Below the pieces are notes generated by a model. The model was given only the letters and a program-made list of their open reading frames with translations. It was not told the origin of the DNA and did not search any database. Positions 33,737-43,533 of a stretch of DNA of 64,000 nucleotides are shown here, piece by piece. The stretch is from Bradyrhizobium diazoefficiens (GTDB taxonomy: Bacteria; Pseudomonadota; Alphaproteobacteria; Rhizobiales; Xanthobacteraceae): assembly GCF_018131015.1 (NCBI RefSeq), contig NZ_JAFCJJ010000002.1, positions 372,001 through 436,000 on the forward strand, written 5' to 3'. Positions within the stretch are counted from its first letter, which is position 1, and each line of letters begins with the position of its first letter. A program made the position numbers and the translations under genes.

Positions 33737-36559
33737 TCAACTGGCGAGCGCGGTCCTGAGCATCCTCGCGAGCTCGGATTTGCGGTAGGGTTTCGCCAGC
33801 AGCAGCACGCCGGAATCGAGCCGGCCGTGATGGACGATGGCATTTTCGGTGTAGCCCGAGGTGAACAGCGTCCTCAAATCCGGGCGTCGCCGCGCGGCCT
33901 CGTCGGCAAGCTGGCGGCCGTTCATGCCGCCGGGCATGATGATGTCGGTGAACAGCAGGTCGATGTCCTCATCGGCGTCGATGATGGCGAGAGCCTCGGC
34001 GGCGTTGCCGGCTTCGAGCGCGGCATAGCCGAGGCTCTTGACCTGGGTCACGACATACTGCCGCACCAGCGCGTCGTCCTCCACGATCAGGATCCTCTCG
34101 TTGCCGCCGGTGATGGGCACGTTCTGAAGCGCCTCGAGCTCGGTCTCCTGCACGCCGCTCGAGCGCGGCAGGTAGATCTTCACGCTCGTGCCGTGGCCCT
34201 CCTCGCTGTAGATCTTGACGTGGCCGCCGGACTGCTTGACGAAGCCGAACACCATGCTGAGGCCCAGGCCGGTGCCCTTGCCGACCTCCTTGGTGGTGAA
34301 GAACGGATCGAACACCCGGTCGAGCAGGCCCGGCGGAATGCCGCTGCCGGTGTCGCTGACCGCGATCATCACGTAGCTGCCGGCGGCGACGTCGGGATTC
34401 AGGCTGGCATAGCCGTCGTCGAGAAAGATGTTGCGGGTCTCCAGCACCAGCGTGCCGCCGCCCGGCATGGCGTCGCGCGCGTTCAGGGCAAGATTGAGAA
34501 TTGCGGTGGAGAGCTGGCCCGGGTCGATCAGCGCCGGCCAGGCATCCTCGGAAAGCTGCGGCAGGATCGTGATCTGCTCGCCGAGGGTCGGATGCAAAAG
34601 CTTGGCGGCTTCGAGCACCAATGCGTTGACGTCGATCTCGCGCGGCTGCAGCGGCTGCTTGCGGGCGAAGGCGAGCAGATGCTTGGTCAGCTGCGCGCCG
34701 CGCTCGGCGGCATCGTCGATCAGCTTGGTGATGGCGGCGAGCTCGGGCTGGTCGGCCACGGCATCCGACAGGATGCCGATGGTGCCGGTGATCACGGTGA
34801 GCACGTTGTTGAAATCGTGGGCGACGCCGCCGGTCAGCTGGCCGATCGCGTCCATCTTCTGGGCCTGCCTGAACTGGGCTTCGGCGGCCTGCTTTTCAGT
34901 CAGGTCGCGCCCGATGAAGAAGTGCCGTTTCACCGGCTCGGACCAGGTGCCCATCCAGTTCAGCGTGACCTCGTGGCCGTCGCGGTGGTAGTAGCGCGCC
35001 TCGAAGCTGCGCTTGACCGCGCCACGCCGCGCCGCGCGCATCTCGCTCCGCGTGTTTTCGAGATCGTCGGGATGGATGAACTCGGTCGCGCTGTGTCCGA
35101 TCATGTCCTCCGGTTTCAAGCCGAGAATGTCGGTCACGCTGGGACTGACCTGGACGAAATTGCCGAAACCGTCGGTGACCAGGATCAGGTCCCGCGAGGT
35201 CTCGAAGATGCGCTGGCGCTCCTCGGTCTCGCGGCGCAATTTTTCCAGGGCCTGCTTTTCCTCGGTGATATCATGCGCGATCTTGGAGGCGCCGATGATC
35301 TCGCCTCCGTCCGATCTCAGCGGCGAAACGTTCAGGACCACGTCGAGCGGCCGGCCGTCCTTTCGCATTCGCACCGTCTCGTGCTGGGCGATCGATTCGT
35401 TGCTGCTGATCCGGTTGAGGATGCCTCTCACTTCGGCCTTGCGGTCCTGGGGTACGATGATGTCGATCGGCTTGCCGATGGCTTCCGCCGCCGAATAGCC
35501 AAACAGGCGCTCGGCTGCCTTGTTCCAACCGGTGATGATGCCGTCGAGCGTTTGCGTGATGATGGCGTCGTTGGAGGATTCGACGACGGCGCCGTAGAGG
35601 GCAAGACGCTTGCTGAAGTAGTCGCGGTCCGATGCGGACTGCTCGCGCAGCCTGCCGACGAGCCCGATCGTGCGTGCCTGGACGCGGACGTTCTCGACCA
35701 GGAACACTGCGAGCACGAAGCACGATGCGGACAGGCCGTAAAGGCGGCCTGCATAGAAGCCGAGATCGAAGCGGGCTGTGGAGGCGACCACCGACAGGGC
35801 GATGTCGAACAGCCAGGCGCACATCACGACCATGAGCCAGACGTCGAGCACCGAATACGGACGCCGGAACCACAGCGACACGAGCGCGGCAAAGCTCAGC
35901 GACCACACGAAGGAAATCGTGCCGATCATGGCCTGGCTGACGGTGCCGTCTCTCAGCATCGCCGGAAGCAGATCGTGATGCGCGGTGACGATCCAGGTGA
36001 CGATGACCATGGCCGCCGCGACGCCGGACAGGCTGGCATAGATCGCGCTGCGCGTGGTGCCCTGGACCCTGGTGCCGCCATCGGCCTCTTTCAGCCAAGC
36101 ATAGGCGAGCACGAAAAGCGGAAAGCCGCCATGCCAGACCAGATAGAGCCACGAGGTGGTCTGCGGCCCCGCGCCCAGCAGTCCCATCGGCGCAAACAGC
36201 CCGGGAAAGGTAAGGGCATGGACCAGCGCCGCCGCGGCGGTGAACAGGTAGCCGGTCGCGAGCAGGAGCAGCGCGCGGGTCCGCAGCACCGCAAATTGCG
36301 ACAGCAACAGCACCGCGGTGACGATGTCGATGATGGCGAGACCGGTTTGATAGCTGGCGACGAAGGCCGGCATCTGCGGCAGCGGGACAGAAGCAAAGGG
36401 AACGGCAAGGGCGAACAGGATCGCGGAAATACCGACGATCGCCGATGCTGCAATGCGGTCGGCCCGGCTGGCCGGCAGCATCGACAGGAACGCGCTTCGC
36501 TCGGCCTGGGGCGCCTCCGCCGCTTTGAGCTCCGTTTCGTGCATTCCAAAGGGCCTCAT
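33737..36559 (-). CDS. MASE4-PAS-PAS hybrid sensor histidine kinase with receiver domain
   Basis: This 940-aa protein has an N-terminal membrane sensor of about eight helices (residues 35-295) that matches MASE4, two PAS domains (VESSNDAIITQTLDGIITGW near 325 and SRDLILVTDGFGNFVQVSPS near 455), a HisKA helix with GGVAHDFNNVLT, an HATPase domain (LNLALNARDAMPGG, SDTGSGIPPGLLDRVFDPFF, GTGLGLSMVFG) and a C-terminal receiver domain with ILIVEDDALVR and LLFTDIIMPG. ATG 36559 or Met6 (36544) may start it. A single-domain regulator is encoded divergently and may be its target. Confidence 0.92.
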   Translation of the reverse strand: MRPFGMHETELKAAEAPQAERSAFLSMLPASRADRIAASAIVGISAILFALAVPFASVPLPQMPAFVASYQTGLAIIDIVTAVLLLSQFAVLRTRALLLLATGYLFTAAAALVHALTFPGLFAPMGLLGAGPQTTSWLYLVWHGGFPLFVLAYAWLKEADGGTRVQGTTRSAIYASLSGVAAAMVIVTWIVTAHHDLLPAMLRDGTVSQAMIGTISFVWSLSFAALVSLWFRRPYSVLDVWLMVVMCAWLFDIALSVVASTARFDLGFYAGRLYGLSASCFVLAVFLVENVRVQARTIGLVGRLREQSASDRDYFSKRLALYGAVVESSNDAIITQTLDGIITGWNKAAERLFGYSAAEAIGKPIDIIVPQDRKAEVRGILNRISSNESIAQHETVRMRKDGRPLDVVLNVSPLRSDGGEIIGASKIAHDITEEKQALEKLRRETEERQRIFETSRDLILVTDGFGNFVQVSPSVTDILGLKPEDMIGHSATEFIHPDDLENTRSEMRAARRGAVKRSFEARYYHRDGHEVTLNWMGTWSEPVKRHFFIGRDLTEKQAAEAQFRQAQKMDAIGQLTGGVAHDFNNVLTVITGTIGILSDAVADQPELAAITKLIDDAAERGAQLTKHLLAFARKQPLQPREIDVNALVLEAAKLLHPTLGEQITILPQLSEDAWPALIDPGQLSTAILNLALNARDAMPGGGTLVLETRNIFLDDGYASLNPDVAAGSYVMIAVSDTGSGIPPGLLDRVFDPFFTTKEVGKGTGLGLSMVFGFVKQSGGHVKIYSEEGHGTSVKIYLPRSSGVQETELEALQNVPITGGNERILIVEDDALVRQYVVTQVKSLGYAALEAGNAAEALAIIDADEDIDLLFTDIIMPGGMNGRQLADEAARRRPDLRTLFTSGYTENAIVHHGRLDSGVLLLAKPYRKSELARMLRTALAS

Positions 36560-36780
36560 CCGCTCCGGCGGCCTCCCCGATGCTGAGGTGCCGGTATGGC
36601 GCCTGTGGATACGGGGCCACGACTCAACCAGGGGTTACAACTCAGTTAATTTTGGTGGGACCGTGGAACCTGGACAAGGTAACATGCACTTTACGGGACG
36701 ATGTCATAATGCTCGCCCGTCGTTGCGGGTTCCAGGTTTGAATCATCCGATTTCGATCTCAATGTCCGGGAGTTGTTCCC
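36560..36780. promoter_or_regulatory. Divergent intergenic region, hybrid kinase and response regulator
   Basis: This 221-bp gap separates the two divergent signalling genes and must hold both promoters. No gene is seen. No confident -10/-35 pair or dyad was recognised. Confidence 0.4.
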
Positions 36781-37170
36781 ATGCCTCGCGTCCTCATTAT
36801 CGACGACCAGAAGGACGTCCGTGCGATGGTCGCGATCGTGCTCCGGGTCAACCATTTTGAGGTGGTGGAGGCCGGCAGCGGTGCGGCGGGGCTGAAGATC
36901 TTCGCGGAAACGCCTGTCGACGCGGTCATCGTGGACATCTTCCTCGGCAACGAAAGTGGCGTCGACATCATTGCGACCCTGCGCGAGCGTGCGCCGGCGC
37001 TCCCCATCGTCGCCATGTCCGGGATGACGGCGCTCGATTTCATGAAACAGGCGCCGCCCCATCTCGCCAATGTGGTCTGTCTGCAAAAGCCGTTTCGGCC
37101 GAACGATCTCCTGCAGGCGATCCGGAACGCCCAGGCTGCCGCGGGCGGTGAAGCGCGGGCGGCGGTCTGA
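36781..37170 (+). CDS. Single-domain response regulator
   Basis: This 129-aa protein is only a receiver domain. It has Asp8-Asp9 (RVLIIDDQKDVRAM), the phospho-acceptor Asp52 (VIVDIFLGNESG) and the conserved Lys in CLQKPFRPNDLL. No output domain follows. Divergent from the hybrid kinase, it may relay the phosphoryl group or act as a phosphate sink. ATG 36781 starts it. Confidence 0.93.
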   Translation: MPRVLIIDDQKDVRAMVAIVLRVNHFEVVEAGSGAAGLKIFAETPVDAVIVDIFLGNESGVDIIATLRERAPALPIVAMSGMTALDFMKQAPPHLANVVCLQKPFRPNDLLQAIRNAQAAAGGEARAAV

Positions 37171-37179
37171 GTCGACCGG

Positions 37180-37211
37180 AAAAGGAAAACGCCCCGGAGC
37201 GAGCCGGGGCG
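37180..37211 (-). terminator. Intrinsic terminator after livK
   Basis: A perfect 8-bp stem CGCCCCGG/CCGGGGCG with a six-base loop (37190-37211) is followed on the minus strand by TTTTCCTTTTCC. It lies 23 bases past the livK stop codon. The opposite-strand response regulator ends only 10 bp away and could also use the stem. Confidence 0.82.
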
Positions 37212-37234
37212 TGATCCTGTGATGCGATGCCTGG

Positions 37235-38353
37235 CTAGGAGCCCTTGGCACCGATTTCGACGTAATTGCCCTTGGCATCCCACTTGTAGACGACGTAATC
37301 GATCTGCTTGATGTCGCCCTTGGCGTCATACTCGATCGGGCCGATCACGGTGTCCCACTTGCCGGCCTTCATCGTCTCCATGACCTTCTTGGCGTCGGTG
37401 GTGCCGGCCTTCTTGGCCGCCTGCGACCAGACCTGCATCGCCGCGTAGGTGTAGAGCGTGTAGCCCTCGGGATCGATGTTCTTGGCCTTGAAGGCCTCGA
37501 CGATCTTCTTGGCGGTCGGCTTGTTGCGCGGATCGGGACCGAAGGTGAACAGCGTGCCTTCGCCGGCGGGACCGGTGATGGACGCATACTCCTTGTCGGC
37601 GAGTGCGTCGCCGGCCATCAGGATCGTCTTCAGGCCCTGGTCGCGCATCTGACGCACGATCAGGCCTGACTCCTGATGGTAGCCGCCGACATAGACGAGA
37701 TCGATGTTGTCCTTCTTCAGGCGCGAAACGATTGCGTTAAAATCCTTGTCGCCCTTGTTGTAGGACTCGTACATCTTCTCGGTGATGCCGGCCTTGTTCA
37801 GCGCCTTCTTGGTCTCGTCGGCCAGACCCTTGCCGTAAGTGGTCTTGTCGTTGAGGATCGCGATGTTCTTGCCCTTGAAGTTCTTGGCGATGTACTGGGC
37901 CGCGATCAGGCCCTGCTGGTCGTCGCGGCCGCAGACGCGCGCCACGTTCCACAGCTTGCGCTCGGTGAAGAGCGGGTTGGTGGAGGCGGGGGTGATCTGG
38001 AGCACGTTGCCGTCGGCATAGGCTTCGGAGGCGGGGATCGACGACGACGAGCAATAGTGTCCGGCGACGAACGGGATCTTGGCGCCGGCGATCTTCTCGG
38101 CGATCGATCGCGCCTGTTTCGGATCGCAGGCGTCGTCGTTGACACTGAGTGCGAGCTTCTTGCCGTTGACACCGCCGGCGGCGTTGATGTCGGCCACCGC
38201 CATCTCGGCGCCGTTCTTCATCTGCCGGCCGAAGGCAGATTCGCCGCCGGTCATCGGACCTGCGACTGCGACGGTGACATCCTGCGCGAATGCCGCGCTC
38301 GACAGCGCGAGCGATGCGCCGAATGCCAGACCGATGAGCTTCAGTGATTTCAT
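37235..38353 (-). CDS. livK: Branched-chain amino acid ABC transporter substrate-binding protein
   Basis: This 372-aa periplasmic protein has a signal peptide (LIGLAFGASLALSSAAFA, cleaved before QDVTVAVAG). The mature part begins VAVAGPMTGGESAFGRQMK and contains GAEMAVADINAAGGVNGKKL, DDACDPKQARSIAEKI and FVAGHYCSSSSIPAS, a close match to Leu/Ile/Val-binding proteins. It lies downstream of livHMGF on the same strand with a 174-bp gap that has a dyad, so it is probably expressed both with the operon and alone, followed by a strong terminator. Confidence 0.95.
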   Translation of the reverse strand: MKSLKLIGLAFGASLALSSAAFAQDVTVAVAGPMTGGESAFGRQMKNGAEMAVADINAAGGVNGKKLALSVNDDACDPKQARSIAEKIAGAKIPFVAGHYCSSSSIPASEAYADGNVLQITPASTNPLFTERKLWNVARVCGRDDQQGLIAAQYIAKNFKGKNIAILNDKTTYGKGLADETKKALNKAGITEKMYESYNKGDKDFNAIVSRLKKDNIDLVYVGGYHQESGLIVRQMRDQGLKTILMAGDALADKEYASITGPAGEGTLFTFGPDPRNKPTAKKIVEAFKAKNIDPEGYTLYTYAAMQVWSQAAKKAGTTDAKKVMETMKAGKWDTVIGPIEYDAKGDIKQIDYVVYKWDAKGNYVEIGAKGS

Positions 38354-38460
38354 GAGATACCTCGCGGGTGGTCGCCTGTGGAAGTTGCCGGGCAGGCCCG
38401 GTTCAAACCGGCGCCATTCTTGAATGAATCTTGGGAGAAGTCACCGGCAAAATACGGGCA

Positions 38461-38481
38461 TTGGCGGAGATATCTCGCCAA
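38461..38481. promoter_or_regulatory. Near-perfect inverted repeat between livF and livK
   Basis: TTGGC-G-GAGATATCTC-GCCAA is an 10-bp palindrome flanked by matching 5-base arms, with one extra G on the left. It lies in the 174-bp gap upstream of livK and is not followed by a T-run on either strand. A regulator site for livK is plausible; the regulator is unknown. Confidence 0.4.
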
Positions 38482-38527
38482 TTTGGGCCTCAACCAACCG
38501 CCGACTTGAACCCGCCCCGGGGCCGCC

Positions 38528-39271
38528 TCAGCCGTGCCGGCCGCCTTCCAGGTAGGCGGCGCGAATCTCGGGGCGCTGCAGCAACTCGGCGCCGCTCCCG
38601 GCGAGCGTGATCAGGCCGTTGACCATGACATAACCGCGATGGGCGAGCTTGAGCGCATGGTTGGCGTTCTGCTCGACGATCAGGACGGTCAGGCCGTCCT
38701 GCCGGTTCAGGGTGCGGATCGCGTCGAAGATCTGGCGGGCGATCAGCGGCGCGAGCCCAAGCGAGGGCTCGTCGAGCAGCAGCAGGCGGGGGCGGCTCAT
38801 CAGGGCGCGGCCGATCGCCAGCATCTGCTGCTCGCCGCCGGACAGCGTTCCGCCGCGCTGGGCGTAGCGTTCCTTCAACCGCGGGAACAGGGTGAAGACG
38901 CGCTGCAGCGTCGCCTCGCGCTCCGCATCGGTGCATTCGGTGGCATCCGCCCCCATCTGGAGGTTTTCCGCGACGCTCATGCGCGGGAAGATGCGCCGTC
39001 CTTCCGGCGATTGCGCGATGCGCAAATGCGCGATCTCGTGGGTGGGAACGTCGGTGATGTCGCGGCCTTCGTACAGGATCTGGCCGGCGCGGGCGCGTGG
39101 CTTGCCGAAGATCGTCATCATCAGCGTCGACTTGCCGGCGCCGTTGGCGCCGATCAGGGCGACGATCTCGCCAGATTTGATCTCGACGTCGACGCCCTTC
39201 AGCGCCTCGATCTTGCCATAGGCGGCGCGCAAGGACCGGATCGCGAGCAGGGGAATGGGCGCTGCCGTCAC
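38528..39271 (-). CDS. livF: Branched-chain amino acid ABC transporter ATP-binding protein LivF
   Basis: This 247-aa ATPase has Walker A (LIGANGAGKSTLMMTI), the signature GGTLSGGEQQMLAIGRAL and Walker B (LLLLDEPSLGLAPLIA), with AQSPEGRRIFPRMSVAENL typical of LivF. GTG 39271 is chosen because GGAGG stands eight bases upstream and the GTGA overlaps the livG stop, so the genes are coupled. The frame extends further upstream but inside livG. Confidence 0.96.
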   Translation of the reverse strand: MTAAPIPLLAIRSLRAAYGKIEALKGVDVEIKSGEIVALIGANGAGKSTLMMTIFGKPRARAGQILYEGRDITDVPTHEIAHLRIAQSPEGRRIFPRMSVAENLQMGADATECTDAEREATLQRVFTLFPRLKERYAQRGGTLSGGEQQMLAIGRALMSRPRLLLLDEPSLGLAPLIARQIFDAIRTLNRQDGLTVLIVEQNANHALKLAHRGYVMVNGLITLAGSGAELLQRPEIRAAYLEGGRHG

Positions 39272-40101
39272 GACCCGCCCTCCATCACGGCCACGGCCTC
39301 TTCCTCGTCGGCGCCGAGATAGGCCGCGATCACCTTGGGATCGTCGCGGACCTGGCGCGGCGAGCCTTCCGCGATCTTGACGCCATGGTCCATCACCACG
39401 ATGTGGTCGGAGATCTCCATCACCACCGACATGTCGTGCTCGATCAGCAGGATCGAGGTGCCGAGCTCGTTGCGGATCGAGAGCAGGAGCTCGCTCAAGG
39501 CGGCGCTTTCGCGCGCGTTGAGGCCGGCGGCAGGCTCGTCCAGGCACAACAGGGCCGGCTCCGTGCACATCGCCCGCGCGATCTCGAGCCGGCGCTGGTC
39601 GCCATAGGCGAGATTGCCGGCGGCGTCGTCGGCGCGGTCGAGCAGGTTGACGCGCTTGAGCCAGTCGGTGGCGAGCCCGATCGCCTGCTTCTCGGCGTCG
39701 CGATAGACGGGCGCGCCGATCAGGCCGAGGAAGGTGAAGCCGGAGGCGCGCATCAGGGCGTTGTGCTGCGCCACCATGAGGTTTTCCAGCACGGTCATGC
39801 CGGGGAACAGGCGGATGTTCTGGAAGGTGCGCGCGACCTTGGCCTGCTGGGCGATGCGGAAATCGTTCAGCCGCTCCAGCGCGATCGTCCTGCCGTCGTC
39901 ATGGCTGAGGCGGATGGCGCCGCCGCTCGGCTTGTAGAAGCCGGTGATGCAGTTGAACACGGTGGTCTTGCCCGCGCCGTTCGGTCCGATCAGCGCGGTG
40001 ACCTTGTTGCGCTCGGCCGCAAACGACAGCTCCTGCACGGCCACGATGCCGCCGAAGCGCATCGTGAGCCGGTCGACGCTGAGGATCGTCTCGCCGCTCA
40101 T
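39268..40101 (-). CDS. livG: Branched-chain amino acid ABC transporter ATP-binding protein LivG
   Basis: This 277-aa ATPase has Walker A (LIGPNGAGKTTVFNCITG), KVARTFQNIRLFPGMTVLEN with the Q-loop, and Walker B in PALLCLDEPAAGLNARESAA. The long insertion after the Q-loop (HNALMRASGFTFLG) is typical of LivG. ATG 40101 overlaps the livM stop by four bases. Confidence 0.96.
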   Translation of the reverse strand: MSGETILSVDRLTMRFGGIVAVQELSFAAERNKVTALIGPNGAGKTTVFNCITGFYKPSGGAIRLSHDDGRTIALERLNDFRIAQQAKVARTFQNIRLFPGMTVLENLMVAQHNALMRASGFTFLGLIGAPVYRDAEKQAIGLATDWLKRVNLLDRADDAAGNLAYGDQRRLEIARAMCTEPALLCLDEPAAGLNARESAALSELLLSIRNELGTSILLIEHDMSVVMEISDHIVVMDHGVKIAEGSPRQVRDDPKVIAAYLGADEEEAVAVMEGGS

Positions 40102-41423
40102 CCGTGCCCTTCCTTGACGAGGTCGGAGGAGATCGCCTGCGCCTTGGTGAGATACACGGTCGGGGCGCGATGCCCGATCAGGCCGCGCGGCCGCCAGATC
40201 ATGATCAGCACCATGGCCATGCCGAACACCAGCATGCGGTAGTGCTCCAGACCCCGGAACAGCTCGAAGCCGCCGATCATGGCGAGGGCGGCGAGCGCCA
40301 CGCCGAGCTGCGAGCCCATGCCGCCGAGCACGACGATGGCGAGCACCAGTGCCGATTCCTGGAAGGTGAAGGATTCCGGGCTGATGAAGCCCTGGCGGGT
40401 CGCGAAGAACGCGCCGGCAAAGCCGCCGAACATCGCCCCCGTCGCGAACGCGGTGAGCTTGGTGGTCGTGGTGTTGATGCCGAGCGCGCGGCAGGCGACC
40501 TCGTCCTCGCGCAAGGCTTCCCAGGCCCGCCCGATCGGCAGGCGGCGCAGGCGGATCGTCACCCAGTTGGTGAGCAGCGCCAGCGCCAGGATCAGATAGA
40601 ACAGGAAGACGATGCGATGGGTCGCCGAATATTCGAGGCCGAACCTGGCGGCGAAACCGTCATCGCTGTTGTCGAGCGGAACGCCGAAGAACGTAGGGCG
40701 CGGAATTCCGGACACGCCGTTCGGCCCGCCGGTCAGGTCCTGCCAGTTGATGATGACGAGGCGGATGATCTCGCCGAAGGCGAGCGTCACGATGGCGAGA
40801 TAGTCGCCGCGCAGCCGCAGCACGGGAAAGCCGAGCAGCACGCCCCAGAAAGCGGCGAGGATGCCGGCGAGCGGCAGGCAGACCCAGAACGACCAGCCGA
40901 AATTGGTGGCGAGCAAGGCATAGGAATAGGCGCCCACCGCATAGAAGGCGACATAACCGAGATCGAGCAGGCCGGCGAGACCGACCACGACATTCAGGCC
41001 CCAGCCCAGCATCACATAGGTGAGCACGAGGATGGCGAGGTCGAGAATGTAACGCTGGTCATAGAAAATCACCGGCACCAGCAGCGTGAAGATCAGCAGC
41101 GCGGGTGCGAGGTAGCGGCCCACCAGCGACATGCCGCTCTTGAACGCCGGCGGCACCAGCGTCTCGGCGCCGGTCGGGCCGATCCATTGCCGCAGCAGCT
41201 CGATCACGATCGAGCCGCCGAACACCGCGGCGACGAGGACGGCGACATCGCCAAACCGGGTCCAGTAGGTCAGCTGGCCGTCGGAGCCCGCCTCGGTGCG
41301 GATGCCGACCATCAGCGAGAACAGCACCAGCGCGATCAGCGCGTTGATGAAGGCGGTCTTCAGAATGGCGGGGATGCCGGCGGTGCGACTTGCGGATGCG
41401 GTTTTGGGCGAAAGGGCTGTCAC
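40098..41423 (-). CDS. livM: Branched-chain amino acid ABC transporter permease LivM
   Basis: This 441-aa permease has around ten membrane helices. LivM features are GLNVVVGLAGLLDLGYVAFY, PVLRLRGDYLAIVTLAFGEI, and PIGRAWEALREDEVACRALG (the coupling helix). The N-terminal extension of about 110 residues before the core is longer than in E. coli but common in relatives. The start is taken as GTG 41423, nine bases after the livH stop. Confidence 0.95.
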   Translation of the reverse strand: MTALSPKTASASRTAGIPAILKTAFINALIALVLFSLMVGIRTEAGSDGQLTYWTRFGDVAVLVAAVFGGSIVIELLRQWIGPTGAETLVPPAFKSGMSLVGRYLAPALLIFTLLVPVIFYDQRYILDLAILVLTYVMLGWGLNVVVGLAGLLDLGYVAFYAVGAYSYALLATNFGWSFWVCLPLAGILAAFWGVLLGFPVLRLRGDYLAIVTLAFGEIIRLVIINWQDLTGGPNGVSGIPRPTFFGVPLDNSDDGFAARFGLEYSATHRIVFLFYLILALALLTNWVTIRLRRLPIGRAWEALREDEVACRALGINTTTTKLTAFATGAMFGGFAGAFFATRQGFISPESFTFQESALVLAIVVLGGMGSQLGVALAALAMIGGFELFRGLEHYRMLVFGMAMVLIMIWRPRGLIGHRAPTVYLTKAQAISSDLVKEGHG

Positions 41424-41432
41424 GCGCGACCG

Positions 41433-42350
<918 letters not shown>

Positions 42351-42624
42351 AGGCTGCCGTTACCAAACCTGCCGCGGCTCAAAGGAGCTTTTGAAGGAGT
42401 TCTTTTTGCGAGTTCTTGGGCCCCGGCAGCCCTCGAGCGTTCTTCCCGTTTTGTAACAGGAGGGAACTGGCGGCTGCAACTGGCCTTGGGTCCGCATAAG
42501 GCTTGTGCAGAGCTCATTTCACGTTCCGGTTCCGGGAGGTGCGAGGAACCGGGTTCCGCAGAGCAACCTAATTCGTCGCGGGTGGTTATCTTGCCTCAGA
42601 CGTCCAACAAGGGAGTTTCCCCTA
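42351..42624. promoter_or_regulatory. Divergent intergenic region, liv operon and Gln-rich microprotein
   Basis: This 274-bp gap holds no supported gene. It should contain the liv operon promoter on the minus strand and that of the small Gln-rich gene on the plus strand. GGGAGTTTCCCC at 42611-42622 forms a short dyad over the ribosome binding site of the small gene (GGGA/TCCC). No clear sigma-70 or sigma-54 motif was found. Confidence 0.4.
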
Positions 42625-42810
42625 ATGACGAAGCAGCAGAACCAGAATCCGGGCCAGCAGACCCAGAACCCCGGCCAGCAGCGTCCAAGTCAGCAGCCAG
42701 GGCAGCAGGGCGGCGGTCAGAAACCCGGACAGCAGCAGCAGAACGACCCGATGCGCCAGGGCGACAAGCCCGGCCAGCAGCAGGGCGGTCAGCACAGTCA
42801 GGACAAGTAG
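42625..42810 (+). CDS. Gln/Gly/Pro-rich 61-aa microprotein
   Basis: The protein begins MTKQQNQNPGQQTQNPGQQ and is built from repeated PGQQ-type units, ending GQQQGGQHSQDK. Gln makes up more than a third of residues. There are no hydrophobic stretches, so it is expected to be disordered and soluble. ATG 42625 has AAGGGAG about ten bases upstream, and a strong intrinsic terminator follows, so it is a complete transcription unit. Function unknown; no homologous family is recognised beyond low complexity. Confidence 0.7.
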   Translation: MTKQQNQNPGQQTQNPGQQRPSQQPGQQGGGQKPGQQQQNDPMRQGDKPGQQQGGQHSQDK

Positions 42811-42843
42811 CTGCAAGTAGCTGGAAGCGTAGGTAATGGAGTG

Positions 42844-42870
42844 GCCCCGCCGCAAGGCGGGGCTTTTTTT
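42844..42870 (+). terminator. Intrinsic terminator after the Gln-rich microprotein
   Basis: A perfect 8-bp stem GCCCCGCC/GGCGGGGC with a GCAA tetraloop is followed by seven T residues. It is one of the two strongest terminators in the window and lies 34 bases beyond the microprotein stop. Confidence 0.93.
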
Positions 42871-42999
42871 GTGCGCGTCCCCAGCCCGGCCAGTTAAGGT
42901 AAACAAAGGGTTTAAATTGCCGCCCCCATCCGATGCGCGTTAGCTCCCGGCAAGGCCACCGCCTTCCGTCGAAGGCCGGCCAACCAGGCAGGACAAGGC

Positions 43000-43533
43000 A
43001 TGTTCGGACATTGGCGGATCGGCTCGGTCAACGGCGCGCTGCTGGCGGCCTATTTCATCCCGGCCTGGACGCTGGTCGCCTTCAACATCATGGTGGCGCC
43101 GGTGCATGGCCTTTACGAGCGGCCAAGTGTCGCGGTCGCGCTGTTCCTCAGCGACCACCTCCAGATGGCGGGGATGAGCACGGTGCGGGCGGCCTGGCTG
43201 CTCGCGCTCGGCCGCCTGACGGTCGTGGTGTTCTTTGCGATCTCGCTCGCGCTGCTCTGCATTCCCCGGGCCCGCCGGTCCGGCGCCAGCGACGAGGCGC
43301 TCGGCATTGCGCTGTCGATCGGCTGCCTGATCTCGTTCGCGAGCATGCTGATGGCCTCGAAGGTCGGCGAGATGGCCGCGCTCCGGCTGCATGCCACCGA
43401 GCTCCTTCTGCTGCTCGGCGGCGCGATCGTGATGCTGATCGAACGGCCGGCGGTGGCGCAAAGGACGGTCGCGCGCGTCGAGACCCCTGCGCCGCTAGGG
43501 CTTGAGCAGGCCGAGCTCCTGCACAATCGCTGA
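43000..43533 (+). CDS. Small integral membrane protein (177 aa, unknown function)
   Basis: The protein has four likely helices: LLAAYFIPAWTLVAFNIMV, LLALGRLTVVVFFAISLALL, IALSIGCLISFASMLMAS and ELLLLLGGAIVMLIE. The C-terminal tail is soluble (GLEQAELLHNR) and its coding sequence overlaps the end of the convergent pcaC by 39 bp. ATG 43000 has GGACAAGGC upstream, a moderate ribosome binding site. No family recognised. Confidence 0.72.
   Translation: MFGHWRIGSVNGALLAAYFIPAWTLVAFNIMVAPVHGLYERPSVAVALFLSDHLQMAGMSTVRAAWLLALGRLTVVVFFAISLALLCIPRARRSGASDEALGIALSIGCLISFASMLMASKVGEMAALRLHATELLLLLGGAIVMLIERPAVAQRTVARVETPAPLGLEQAELLHNR

Noticed and set aside
33827..36586. A 919-codon open frame on the plus strand opposite the hybrid kinase
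   Set aside because: It mirrors the kinase codons in a GC-rich region, has no recognisable domain and is rich in Ala, Arg, Asp and Gly, as expected for antisense frames here.
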